A stretch of DNA of 37,459 bases from Leptolinea sp964397625 (GCA_964397625.1 CAYNJT010000027.1:1-37459); one strand, 5' to 3'. Counted from the stretch's first letter, positions 1-7,582 are shown. Numbers and translations are program-made. The notes: a model not told the origin generated them from the letters alone.

Positions 1-282
1 CATACCGTCACCGGGCTGGATGACGCCCAAACCGGCAGCGTCCCGCCGGAGCATACCGCCCTGTTGGTGCGCGGATCGGCCGGGTATGCCGCCCTTTTTC
101 GAGCCATCGACAAGGTGGAAAACCGCAGTTACGGCAGCCGGCGCACGGAACCATCCCTTTTGCAGAACTGGGGTAACGCCGTATTGGGACGTTTTCACCA
201 GGAACTGGAAGCTCTGCGCCGGCGGCCACTTCCCGTTCATACCCGAACCCAATGGAGGCTTGACCGATGGGATACTCCCTGA
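1..282 (+). CDS. Partial gene, C-terminal end of a phage-type protein (5' end outside window)
   Basis: An open frame enters from the left edge in frame 1 and ends at TGA 280-282, giving about 93 residues. It is rich in Arg and Glu and shows no motif I recognise. The true start lies outside the window; the in-frame TTG at 64 is not needed. Its last codons overlap the start of the next gene at 267, which is typical of packed phage structural operons. The next gene resembles a minor head protein, so this could be the end of a portal or head-morphogenesis protein, but that is inference from position only. Confidence 0.55.
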   Translation, partial: HTVTGLDDAQTGSVPPEHTALLVRGSAGYAALFRAIDKVENRSYGSRRTEPSLLQNWGNAVLGRFHQELEALRRRPLPVHTRTQWRLDRWDTP

Positions 283-737
283 CCCTTGCCATGCCTGATT
301 CAATGCTGCCTGAGCTGGAACATCTTCCGCAGGACAACATCCCCCACCGCTGGGTGTTGGATGCGCGCGGATACGGCGGCCACTGCCCCGACTGCCTGGA
401 ACTGGAAGGCGAAGTACGCACGCTGGCCGAATGGCAGAATTCCGTCATGCCAGGGAGCGCCTGCCTGCAATGCGGCAGCGGCTGCCGGTGCAGCCTGGAA
501 TCAACCCTCACGCCGCCCACCCGTTTCACCATCTTCCTGCCAAATGGATTGTGGAATGATGTTAAACGCACACTGATCTTCCGGGATGGCAGCCGGCAGT
601 GGCGCTACAACTTTACAGAGGTGCTGTATGGTAGCCGACGGTCGGCCCTTCGACCGGGAAGAGCGCCGGCACCCAGCCTGCCAAAACAGCTTGGCGCGGA
701 TTACCGCCGTTACAAACCGGTTCACGGGGTGGACTGA
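267..737 (+). CDS. Phage minor head-like protein with Cys cluster
   Basis: This 156-residue protein carries a cysteine cluster near residues 37-72 of the form HCPDCLEL, then PGSACLQCGSGCRC. The pattern C-x2-C, a spacer of roughly 25 residues, then C-x2-C-x3-C-x-C is familiar from the C-terminal part of phage minor head / Mu gpF-like head morphogenesis proteins, where it probably binds metal. The start at 267 is supported by GGAGG at 254-258 and by overlap with the upstream stop. Its own stop overlaps the next ATG (TGATG at 735-739), suggesting translational coupling. It is shorter than full head-morphogenesis proteins, so it may be the C-terminal piece of a split gene whose first part is the upstream partial gene. 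Phage origin is likely; the exact role is inferred. Confidence 0.6.
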   Translation: MGYSLTLAMPDSMLPELEHLPQDNIPHRWVLDARGYGGHCPDCLELEGEVRTLAEWQNSVMPGSACLQCGSGCRCSLESTLTPPTRFTIFLPNGLWNDVKRTLIFRDGSRQWRYNFTEVLYGSRRSALRPGRAPAPSLPKQLGADYRRYKPVHGVD

Positions 738-1243
738 TGGCTCAACCAGGTGTTGACTGTCACATCGCGCTCAGCCACACGCAGGTTAATAACGGCCTGC
801 CCCGCGGCTTTCTGCTGGATGACAGCAAGGAAGCCGGCCCGGCGGTTTCCATCCAGCGCGAAGCGATCCTGCAGGATGACGGATCGTATGTAGACCAGCA
901 GAAGTTCTTCTTCACCGTGGTGCTGGGCGACCGGCTGCCCAACCCGGACAATTCAATCCACACTGAGACAGGCGCGGAAATGTATACCGCACTGATGCAG
1001 TTTTTGGGCTGCCACAACGGTCTGGCACTGCTGACCCCATCCGGCTCGTTCAGCGGCCTGTTCGCCGCGGGGCACTACGCCACCGAGATCCACTATCCGG
1101 ATATCACCCTGGTGACCGTGCAGATGAGCAACACAGGCAGCAGCTTCAACCCGGTGGACGCGGCGCGCTTCATCCAGTCTGCTTGGGTTGACCTGGCCGT
1201 CTACACCGGGGATATGACCTGGAGCAATTCCTACTGGAGGTAG
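737..1243 (+). CDS. Hypothetical phage-type structural protein
   Basis: A 168-residue soluble protein without signal peptide or membrane segment. It is rich in Gly, Ser, Thr and aromatic residues, and its composition resembles beta-rich tail or head-decoration proteins. I recognise no catalytic motif. ATG 737 overlaps the preceding TGA and the next gene starts 4 bp after its stop, so it belongs to the same transcription unit. A phage structural role is inferred from context; its sequence alone does not name a family. Confidence 0.6.
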   Translation: MAQPGVDCHIALSHTQVNNGLPRGFLLDDSKEAGPAVSIQREAILQDDGSYVDQQKFFFTVVLGDRLPNPDNSIHTETGAEMYTALMQFLGCHNGLALLTPSGSFSGLFAAGHYATEIHYPDITLVTVQMSNTGSSFNPVDAARFIQSAWVDLAVYTGDMTWSNSYWR

Positions 1244-1246
1244 AAA

Positions 1247-2017
1247 ATGAGCGCACCCGTTTACCCGGTTTCCAATGATGTCTCTCCGGGGCAGCCGACG
1301 GCCAACACGCAGTACAACAACCTGCGCAAAGACGCGCTGACCCTGGGCGCCGCGCCCGAAGACGCCCGCACTCTCGGACAGTTTTTCACGCGCTTTATCA
1401 GCGGTGTGCGGTTGGATTACCTGGCTTCCAACCGCCTGCGTGTCCCGTTCGTCACCACCAATCCGCCCAGTCTGATGATCGCCGGGTACATGTGCCAGGC
1501 GGCTGCCAATGTCGACCTGCCGGCGGGCAGTTTTTCCGGCGCGGCGGCCACCTGGTATATCTTCGCGCGGCGCAACCCTGGCTCGGCCGCTTTCACCCTG
1601 GAGATCAATACCAGCCCGGTGGAGGGCACCGACCAACGGCTGATCGGTCAGTGCTACTGGGATGGCAGCAACGTCAACGCCTCATCGGTGTACACCTATT
1701 CGGGGCAGGGGCTGGGTCTGCCCGATTATGACTCGGGCTGGTTTGCCGTGGCCGACTCGAACACCTATACCAAAGCCCACAACCTGAACCAGGCGCCCCG
1801 CCTGGTGGTGCTGATGCACGCCACCAGTTCGACTCCCGGCGTCAATGATGAGATCGTGCTGGTCAACACGGTGAGTATCAGTTATGGTGTGTCTTGCCTG
1901 GGGTGGAACAGTACCAACATCATGGCGCAGAGCGGCAACAACACCGGCTATGGCACCTGTCTCAGTCTGCGGCGCTACTCCGGTTCGGGCTACTGGCGCC
2001 TGCAGGCCTGGAGGTAG
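1247..2017 (+). CDS. Phage tail-fibre-like protein
   Basis: A 256-residue protein. The second half (about residues 163-200) has the pattern DSGWFAVADSNTYTKAHNL followed by a run of hydrophobic strands. This resembles the DSGW...YTxxHNLG segment that recurs at the ends of phage tail fibre and tail spike proteins, where it marks a beta-sandwich receptor-binding or trimerisation domain. The C-terminus ends in aromatic/Arg-rich residues (YWRLQAWR). No transmembrane segment or signal peptide is seen. It sits in the middle of the packed phage-type run and is followed after 11 bp by a strong ribosome site for the next gene. Tail-fibre assignment is a motif-level guess; some other baseplate or surface protein is possible. 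Confidence 0.55.
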   Translation: MSAPVYPVSNDVSPGQPTANTQYNNLRKDALTLGAAPEDARTLGQFFTRFISGVRLDYLASNRLRVPFVTTNPPSLMIAGYMCQAAANVDLPAGSFSGAAATWYIFARRNPGSAAFTLEINTSPVEGTDQRLIGQCYWDGSNVNASSVYTYSGQGLGLPDYDSGWFAVADSNTYTKAHNLNQAPRLVVLMHATSSTPGVNDEIVLVNTVSISYGVSCLGWNSTNIMAQSGNNTGYGTCLSLRRYSGSGYWRLQAWR

Positions 2018-2028
2018 AAAGGAGGAAT

Positions 2029-2424
2029 ATGACCATCATCATTCGCAACGCGCTGGGAGAGATCAAGACGTTCATGGAAACCGACAGCGGGACGCTTCTG
2101 GAAGCCGGGGAAACCCGCGAGGAAACCGCCATGCCGTTCAGCGAATATGCCCGCCGGCTGCGGCTGCTGGTGGACGGCCGCGGGGGCGAATTGATCCGTG
2201 TGCCGGCCGGCAGCGGGACGGTCACCGTGGCGGTGGAATGCCCCGGCGAGTCGACTGTGCGGTTGAATGTCAACGGGCTGGCGGAGGATGTGCCGTTAAC
2301 AGATGGACGCGGAATGCTGCTGTTGAGCGCTGAGCAGGCCGGCACATTCGTCATAACCCCGGCGGACCGGGTGATGTATTGCGCCGCGGGCGAAGCGGTC
2401 TGCGTGGTGGAGGTGGCGGGATGA
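2029..2424 (+). CDS. Hypothetical small protein of the phage-type operon
   Basis: A 131-residue protein starting at ATG 2029, chosen because GGAGG lies at 2021-2025, 3 nt before the codon. A longer frame open upstream runs through the end of the tail-fibre-like gene and is less likely. The sequence is beta-rich with alternating Val/Thr/Gly and two Cys near the C-terminus (YCAAGEAVCVV). No known domain is recognised. Its last 4 bases overlap the next gene (ATGA 2421-2424). The context suggests a phage assembly or tail accessory protein. Confidence 0.6.
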   Translation: MTIIIRNALGEIKTFMETDSGTLLEAGETREETAMPFSEYARRLRLLVDGRGGELIRVPAGSGTVTVAVECPGESTVRLNVNGLAEDVPLTDGRGMLLLSAEQAGTFVITPADRVMYCAAGEAVCVVEVAG

Positions 2425-2612
2425 GCGGGTTGAAAGTGAAGATTAAAACGCCGGGCGCGGTGGAGAAGGTAAACGGGCAGTTCCGGTTGAAAGCGGATGC
2501 CCGCCCGGCGGATGACGCCGCGTTGCTGGCAAAGAGTAACCTGAAGGTGGACGAGCTGGCCGCCGTGGTCGGCCGGTTGCTGGAGCGGGTCAAGGTGTTG
2601 GAGGAGGGGTAA
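2421..2612 (+). CDS. Small protein with C-terminal coiled coil, last gene of phage-type run
   Basis: A 63-residue protein starting at ATG 2421 in a 4-bp ATGA overlap with the preceding stop, so it is probably translated by coupling. The second half (about residues 35-62: SNLKVDELAAVVGRLLERV and on) has a heptad-like Leu/Val pattern and charged flanks, as in a short coiled coil or oligomerisation helix. Small coiled-coil proteins often close phage tail modules, but I cannot assign a function. Downstream there is no further gene on this strand before the repeat region. Confidence 0.55.
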   Translation: MSGLKVKIKTPGAVEKVNGQFRLKADARPADDAALLAKSNLKVDELAAVVGRLLERVKVLEEG

Positions 2613-2688
2613 AAGAATAGCCAGGCAGGGGCGATGCGTCCCAAATAAACAGGCGTTCAATTCCACCCGAGTGAACCATTCCCCGCAG

Positions 2689-2756
2689 GTAGGGGCGATG
2701 CATCCGGCGCAAGCTCATGGGCGCGAGCAGAGATAATCTCCGGATGCATCGCCCTT
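2689..2756. repeat. Palindromic repeat element, copy 1
   Basis: Left arm 2691-2707 and right arm 2740-2756 are inverted copies with one mismatch, around a 32-nt centre. Copies 2 and 3 follow at 2850 and 3063. Just before it (about 2620-2640) lies a partial arm-like stretch, CAGGGGCGATGCGTCCC. All three copies have the same organisation and nearly the same centre, which points to a dispersed REP/MITE-like family and not to chance hairpins. Confidence 0.8.
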
Positions 2757-2849
2757 GCATGTTCATGGAAGGTTCCGGGGGTGAGGCGATTGATAATAGA
2801 CAAAAAAATCGAGAGAAGCTTTTCCACACATTTGATTTTTGCCCGGCAG

Positions 2850-2919
2850 GTAGGGGCGATGCATCCGGCGCGAGGCCATGGGCGCGAGCAGAGAAAATTT
2901 CCGGATGCATCGCCCCTAC
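2850..2919. repeat. Palindromic repeat element, copy 2
   Basis: Perfect 19-bp inverted arms at 2850-2868 and 2901-2919 around a 32-nt centre. The centre contains a smaller GC-rich palindromic stretch. It differs from copies 1 and 3 at only a few positions. On its right side it abuts a decayed coding tail (2916-3038, minus strand), and the arm supplies the TAG stop codon of that tail. Confidence 0.85.
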
Positions 2920-3038
2920 GGATGGTTCCCTTCCACAATCTTGATCTCTTCCGCCGTGAGGCCGTAGAGTTCGTAGACCAGGTTGTCGATCTCGCGGTCG
3001 GTGGCGTCGATCTAGCGCTGGAGCAGGTCTTTTTCCCG
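2916..3038 (-). pseudogene. Decayed C-terminal tail of a restriction enzyme/DNA methylase-type protein, copy A
   Basis: Read leftward, this stretch encodes about 40 residues (REKDLLQR, stop, then IDATDREIDNLVYELYGLTA, ending EEIKIVEGNHP and TAG). The wording 'REID..VYELYGLT.EEI.IVE' is familiar from the extreme C-terminus of type IIG restriction-modification and Eco57I/N6-adenine methylase proteins. An in-frame TAG at 3012-3014 and the lack of any upstream coding part show that it is a remnant. Its final TAG (2916-2918) lies inside the right arm of repeat copy 2. Family assignment is from memory of the motif and is moderately sure. Confidence 0.6.
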
Positions 3039-3062
3039 CGACCATTATTAAGCATATTTCGG

Positions 3063-3132
3063 GTAGGGGCGATGCATCCGGCGCAAGCTCATGGGCGCGA
3101 GCAGAGAAAATTTCCGGATGCATCGCCCCTAC
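3063..3132. repeat. Palindromic repeat element, copy 3
   Basis: Perfect 19-bp inverted arms at 3063-3081 and 3114-3132 with a 32-nt centre nearly identical to copies 1 and 2. Like copy 2 it is followed on the right by a decayed coding tail on the minus strand. The shared flank means that element plus tail was duplicated as a unit. Confidence 0.85.
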
Positions 3133-3212
3133 GGATGGTTACCTTCCTCAATCTTGATTTCTTCCGCGGCGAGGCTGTAGAGTTCGTAGACCAATGTGTC
3201 GATCTCACGGTG
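3129..3212 (-). pseudogene. Decayed C-terminal tail of a restriction enzyme/DNA methylase-type protein, copy B
   Basis: A second, diverged copy of the same tail: read leftward it gives REIDTLVYELYSLAAEEIKI then EEGNHP and TAG (3129-3131, inside the repeat arm). An in-frame TGA lies immediately upstream (3213-3215), so only about 27 codons remain. It matches copy A at most residues, with several substitutions in silent or conservative positions. It is a remnant, not a working gene. Confidence 0.55.
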
Positions 3213-3285
3213 TCAACGGAAATCCTATGGTCTTGATTTCCCCCATGCCATTGTTCCTCCGGAAAGGCATCAGACTCGCCAATTT

Positions 3286-3612
3286 TCAAAATCCATCCCA
3301 CTCATTTTCGTAATCTTCCCCATAATCCTCGTCATAATTCTCATACTGATCCGGTTCTTCATTTTGCCGATCATCATCCCCTTCAAAATCGTTCATCATC
3401 AACACATCACCGGCATACAATTCATTGTCTCGGTAATGATCCCCTTCCAGATGGTCAAGGTACATGTCGTATATAAGAAAAGGAACAATTGGATTGGGTG
3501 AGGTACCTGTCTGCCTGGTCGTAGATTGGTTCTCCTGGCGGTTATTATGATCACCAAACATCCAGTTGAAAAAGAACGCCCCGACAATCATGAGTAGAAA
3601 AAAGATTTCCAT
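3286..3612 (-). CDS. Small acidic membrane-anchored hypothetical protein
   Basis: A 108-residue frame. The N-terminus is one hydrophobic helix (about residues 2-19, FFLLMIVGAFFFNWMFG). The rest is strongly acidic and Asp/Glu/Asn/Tyr-rich, ending in repeats such as DEDYGEDYENEWDGF. A modest purine-rich site (GGGGGAAG) precedes ATG 3612. The expected form is an N-terminally anchored protein with a disordered acidic tail. I do not recognise a family. The low-complexity tail leaves some doubt that it is expressed, but the signal-anchor pattern makes a chance frame less likely. Confidence 0.45.
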   Translation of the reverse strand: MEIFFLLMIVGAFFFNWMFGDHNNRQENQSTTRQTGTSPNPIVPFLIYDMYLDHLEGDHYRDNELYAGDVLMMNDFEGDDDRQNEEPDQYENYDEDYGEDYENEWDGF

Positions 3613-3875
3613 GCTTCCCCCTCATCCTTTCTGGAATTTAGAGAAATGATCGAGAATATTGAGATCCCCGCCGCTCTTCATCAACTTGTCCCGCTTTCCA
3701 CCTGATCTTATTTATTGTAAAACATCCCCCGGGTATCATCCAGACCGCCCGAATGGACTGTGGGGGAACCTGTCTCAAATAACTCACCCATAAGCCTGGC
3801 AATTATTGGCGACCCGCCCGCTATCCTGGCAATTACCCCGCGTCTTAAGCAGCCCTCTCTGTGGAACAAGACGGT

Positions 3876-4445
3876 CTACCAGCCATTGGCCTGGGACGGG
3901 TCAACCTCGATCACCAACGCGCTGTGAATACGCTGCGGATGAGTTTTCAATCCGCCGGGGCTTTCACGGTAGCGTTTGTGTAATTCTTTAGAATATCCCA
4001 TGCTGATCGAGGGAGAAAGATTTTTAAAAAAGTTCAGCATTTCCTCCACCTCGTTTTCATCCAGGCTGATACTGTCATGCCGCCGGTTGGTGAACCAGAA
4101 CGCGAATTGAACAGACTGGAACCCGCCATTCGGGAGCACCTGATTAACCCGGTAAACCCAGGCCAGGTTGCCCCCTCCCTTTTCAATTGAGTCCAGCATC
4201 ATGCGGGCGCAGATTTGCGAATTTCGCTCATCCAGGATCGTCCAAACGCCCAGTCCAAGGTGCGCGGCCGCCAGCGCCCAGAGCCAGAAAACAAAACCGC
4301 TGCGTGAAAAGAGCAACGAATACAATCCGCCGATCAGGAATAGCAAGCCCACTACAAAGTAATACCACCTGAAGAACAATCCAACACCTCTTAGCGGGGC
4401 TGCAAGCCTGTGTTGAAAGATAGACTGAATCTTCGACTTGTTCAT
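3876..4445 (-). CDS. Hypothetical two-helix membrane protein
   Basis: A 189-residue protein with a basic N-terminus, two adjacent hydrophobic helices (about residues 21-46 and 50-72), then a soluble C-terminal domain of some 115 residues with mixed alpha/beta character. I do not recognise the family. It follows the histidine kinase on the same strand with a gap of 51 bp, so the two may be cotranscribed, which would fit a signalling or envelope role; this is inference. No good ribosome site precedes ATG 4445. The 263 bp downstream (3613-3875) hold no convincing gene. Confidence 0.65.
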   Translation of the reverse strand: MNKSKIQSIFQHRLAAPLRGVGLFFRWYYFVVGLLFLIGGLYSLLFSRSGFVFWLWALAAAHLGLGVWTILDERNSQICARMMLDSIEKGGGNLAWVYRVNQVLPNGGFQSVQFAFWFTNRRHDSISLDENEVEEMLNFFKNLSPSISMGYSKELHKRYRESPGGLKTHPQRIHSALVIEVDPSQANGW

Positions 4446-4496
4446 GAAAGAGAGCTGATCCCGACTGGCACGGTGTTGTTGTTCAATTAAGTGGGA

Positions 4497-6428
4497 TTAT
4501 TCTTCTTTTTTCTGGTTGGTGTACAACGGCAGCACCACATTAAAAGTGGAACCCTGGGTAAGAATTGAATCCACCCAAATTCGTCCGTAGTGATTTTCCA
4601 CAATACTCTTAACGATGGCCAGGCCCAACCCGGTACCCGAGGCTTCGTTGGCCGCGTTGCTGGCGCGGAAGAATTTATCAAAAATGAACGGCAGGTCAAG
4701 CGGCGGAATTCCCACACCGGTATCCTTAAATTTCAGGATCATCTGGTCGCTTTCAATCTCTGCCTTGATGAAAATCTGCCCGCCGGGAGGCGTATATTTA
4801 ATGCTGTTGCCCAGCAGGTTATCCACAACCTGCGCCAGCAAGAGCGGGTTGCCCCATACCGGCGGCATATTGGGCGGTATCTCCACCGAAAGCCGGTGTC
4901 CTTTGTATGCAAGCTGGTCTTTCAAAGTTTCGCAGGCTTCACCGATCAACTGGTCAATTCGCACCAGCTCTTTGTGCTTGTCAAAACCGGCTTCAATGCG
5001 CCCGAGGTTGAGCAGGTCATTCACCAGGTTGGTGATGTTGTGCACGCTCATCTGCACGTGGCGGATGTATTCGCGCTGCAGGTCGGTTACCGGTCCGACG
5101 CGTTCCACCAGTTCCACATACCCCAGGATGGTGGTCAACGGGGTGCGCAAGTCATGCGAAACTGTGTTTACAAAATCGCTCTTGGCGCGATCCAGTTCCT
5201 TGAACATGCTGATATCGTGCAGGGTGATCACCGTGCCCACGTTCGAGATGGGGGTGACCTGCGCGTCCATCACGCGTCCTTCTTCCAGGTTGATCTCCGC
5301 ACGGCTTCCGCCCCGTTCCAACAGATCCATGATCTGATTGTTCTTTAAGGCGGTGTCTGCTGGCTGATTGATTAAGTCGCTGGAATCAAGCCCCAGGGCT
5401 TCACGTGCGCCCTGATTGATGAAAACAATGCGGTTATCCGCATCGACAATAATGACTCCGTCTTGAACCTTGGTTAGTATGGTCTCCAGGCGGACGCGTT
5501 CACTATCCGTGTCACTGAAGGTGCGCGCGTTTTCGATGGCAATGGCGGCGAAGTCAGCCACGGCAGAAAGCAGGCGCACATGATATTCCGTGAAGGGTTT
5601 TTTAATATTGCGGTTATCCACACCAAGCACGCCCAGCGTCTGGTTGTGTGATTTCAACGGCACATAGACCAGCGAAAAGACGAGGTAATCTGTCTTTATC
5701 TTTTTCAGGTTTTCTTCATCCAGCAAAACAGGCTGGCCGGTACGCACCACAGTGCCTGCCAGCGTGTCTTCGACCCCCATGCGGAAATCGCCGCCTTCTT
5801 CCTTGTTATTAAAATTTCGGGAGGCGCGCAGATACAACTCGCCGGTATTCTCATCCAGCATGAGCAAGCTGCTTTCTTCGGCGCCGGTCAGAGAAACGGC
5901 GGTATCCATAACCGTGGAAAGCACACTATCCAGATCAAGCTGACTGGTGATGGAGCGGCTAAGCTGGCTCAGCATCTCCAAGTCACTCATCTGACTGCGC
6001 AGGCTGGCTGTAGCCAGGCGGGTTTCCTTCTGCATCCAGCCGCGGCGGCGGTCACTTACGGCCAGGGCGTTGCGTATCAGTTTCAACAAATCATCAGCGC
6101 GGATGGGCAGGGTGAAGGTATCCAGCACACCGGCTTGAATGGCCTGTTTTAATAACGTGGTCGATTCCTGGTAGATAAACAGCAGCACCGCCGTGGTGGG
6201 AGTCAATTCATTCAGGTCGCGGGCAAATTCAATACCGCTGCCGTCAGGCAACTTATCGCCGAGGATTACAAGGCGTGGCAACCCCTCATTTAATGCTTTT
6301 CGGGCTTCGGCGATCTGTGAAAATACTTTGAGGTTATACCCTTCAGGTTGCAGTACGGTTTCCACCAGGGTGTTTACCTGTGGATCAGCCGTCAGCACCA
6401 GAATGGGATCGTGAAAAGAAGGTGGCAT
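4497..6428 (-). CDS. Hybrid sensor histidine kinase with degenerate receiver, GAF and PAS domains
   Basis: This 643-residue cytoplasmic protein has, in order, a receiver-like domain (about 5-125), a GAF domain (about 150-310), a PAS domain (about 315-410), a HisKA dimerisation domain with the phospho-acceptor His near residue 425 in VSHDLRTP, and an HATPase domain with the N box (DNLLGNSIKYTP), G1 (DTGVGIP), F (FDKFF) and G2 (GTGLGLAI) motifs. The kinase part looks intact. The receiver lacks the usual acidic pair (Thr-Ala at 13-14), has Gly57 where the phospho-acceptor Asp is expected, and Leu in place of the conserved Lys, so it should not be phosphorylated normally. There is no transmembrane segment, so the signal is probably cytoplasmic. 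ATG 6428 was chosen over a TTG six codons upstream. No response regulator is adjacent. It is divergent from the DnaJ-like gene. Confidence 0.9.
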   Translation of the reverse strand: MPPSFHDPILVLTADPQVNTLVETVLQPEGYNLKVFSQIAEARKALNEGLPRLVILGDKLPDGSGIEFARDLNELTPTTAVLLFIYQESTTLLKQAIQAGVLDTFTLPIRADDLLKLIRNALAVSDRRRGWMQKETRLATASLRSQMSDLEMLSQLSRSITSQLDLDSVLSTVMDTAVSLTGAEESSLLMLDENTGELYLRASRNFNNKEEGGDFRMGVEDTLAGTVVRTGQPVLLDEENLKKIKTDYLVFSLVYVPLKSHNQTLGVLGVDNRNIKKPFTEYHVRLLSAVADFAAIAIENARTFSDTDSERVRLETILTKVQDGVIIVDADNRIVFINQGAREALGLDSSDLINQPADTALKNNQIMDLLERGGSRAEINLEEGRVMDAQVTPISNVGTVITLHDISMFKELDRAKSDFVNTVSHDLRTPLTTILGYVELVERVGPVTDLQREYIRHVQMSVHNITNLVNDLLNLGRIEAGFDKHKELVRIDQLIGEACETLKDQLAYKGHRLSVEIPPNMPPVWGNPLLLAQVVDNLLGNSIKYTPPGGQIFIKAEIESDQMILKFKDTGVGIPPLDLPFIFDKFFRASNAANEASGTGLGLAIVKSIVENHYGRIWVDSILTQGSTFNVVLPLYTNQKKEE

Positions 6429-6613
6429 ATCGTTCCCGGAGATCAACCGAAAAACTGCGGAACCTTAACGAATTGTTCAATTCGACTATTTATGATAGCA
6501 CATAACCGGAAAGCTAATAGTGAAAACTGTCGAGTCGGGTTTAACATTAACTTTACGTAAGATATTGTGCGAGATACTTGACTTTGACTGATATGAATGA
6601 ATACAATAAATTC

Positions 6614-7582
6614 ATGGATTACAAGGATTATTACAAAATACTAGGGGTGGAACGTTCTGCCGATGCTGATGAAATAAAAAAGGCTTATAGAAAACTTGCG
6701 ATGAAATATCACCCTGACCGAAATCAGGGAAATAAACAATCGGAAGATCGATTTAAAGAGATTAACGAAGCCTATGAGGTTCTAAGCGATCCGCAAAAGC
6801 GCAGCCGGTACGACCGGCTGGGAGAATCGTATTCCACATGGCAGCGCGGCGGTGCGCAGGGTGGATTCAACTGGAATGATTGGATTAACCAGGCGCAGCA
6901 GCAATCCGCGGGACGCGGGGGTGCCACCTACCGGGTGGATTCCACTGGTTTTGAAGACCTGTTCGGCGGCGGCTTTTCTGATTTCTTCAACGCCATCTTT
7001 GGCGGTATGGGGGGTGCCGCGCCAAGAGGCGGCGCGCGCACGGCTACCAGCACGGCACAGACCACCCGTCTTGATCCGCGCAGCGCGCAGCGCAACTCAC
7101 TGGAACAGATCGTTTCGATCTCATTGGATGAAGCCTTTCGCGGCACCCAACGCATCCTTCAGGTGGATAACAAACGTCTGGAAGTGAAGATACCGCCCGG
7201 CGCCAACACCGGCACGCGTGTGCGAGTGGCGGGCGGCAGCAATAACGGCCTCAAACAGGATGTATACCTGGTGATAGAAATGCAACCCGATTCGCGGTTT
7301 GAGCGAAAGAACGAGGATCTTCATACTGAGATCGATGTAGACCTGTATACCGCCGTCCTGGGCGGTCAGGTCAGTGTTGCCACCCTTTCAGGCAATGTCA
7401 TGTTGAAGATACCGGCCGGTACCCAGCCCGGACAAACTTTCCGGCTGGCCGGTAGAGGTATGCCCCATCTGCGGGCGCCTCAGAGCTTTGGCGACCTGTA
7501 CGCCAAAGTGAAAGTTCGTTTACCGAAAAACCTGTCTGCCAGACAACGGGAATTATTTGAACAGCTTTCAAAAGAAAAATAG
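6614..7582 (+). CDS. DnaJ-like (CbpA-type) co-chaperone
   Basis: A 322-residue Hsp40 protein. An N-terminal J domain (about 1-70) has HPD at residues 33-35, which stimulates DnaK ATPase. A Gly/Phe-rich linker follows (about 80-150), then two C-terminal substrate-binding beta domains (about 170-315). The Cys-rich zinc domain of true DnaJ is absent, which places it with CbpA / DnaJ class II proteins. ATG 6614 (MDYKDYYKILGV) matches the usual family start; ATG 6593 and TTG 6578 upstream are possible alternatives. No clear ribosome site is seen before any of them. The HtrA gene follows after 28 bp, so a shared transcript for protein quality control is likely. It could also bind curved DNA as CbpA does. 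Confidence 0.9.
   Translation: MDYKDYYKILGVERSADADEIKKAYRKLAMKYHPDRNQGNKQSEDRFKEINEAYEVLSDPQKRSRYDRLGESYSTWQRGGAQGGFNWNDWINQAQQQSAGRGGATYRVDSTGFEDLFGGGFSDFFNAIFGGMGGAAPRGGARTATSTAQTTRLDPRSAQRNSLEQIVSISLDEAFRGTQRILQVDNKRLEVKIPPGANTGTRVRVAGGSNNGLKQDVYLVIEMQPDSRFERKNEDLHTEIDVDLYTAVLGGQVSVATLSGNVMLKIPAGTQPGQTFRLAGRGMPHLRAPQSFGDLYAKVKVRLPKNLSARQRELFEQLSKEK

Noticed and set aside
8..571. 187-codon minus-strand open frame at the left edge
   Set aside because: It is antisense to the packed phage-type genes, has Arg/Ser/Pro-rich composition typical of shadow frames in GC-rich DNA, and lacks a recognisable domain.
2590..3123. Long minus-strand open frame (177 codons) across the repeat region
   Set aside because: Its product is repetitive (the same peptide block recurs) because it runs through the palindromic repeats; no ribosome site or domain is seen.
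2781..3236. Plus-strand open frame of 151 codons in the repeat region
   Set aside because: It reads through two repeat copies and the antisense of the decayed methylase tails, giving repeated peptide blocks.
2613..3285. CRISPR array
   Set aside because: The three repeats are unevenly spaced (161 and 213 bp), are palindromic elements of about 70 bp, and have unlike intervals, so this is a dispersed element cluster and not a CRISPR.
3806..3991. 61-codon plus-strand frame between the small membrane protein genes
   Set aside because: No ribosome site, odd composition, and it overlaps the end of the opposite-strand membrane protein gene. The direct repeat CCTGGCAATTA here is too short to be meaningful.
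4590..5348. Long plus-strand open frames (over 240 codons) opposite the histidine kinase
   Set aside because: They are shadows of a clearly conserved kinase; their products match no family.
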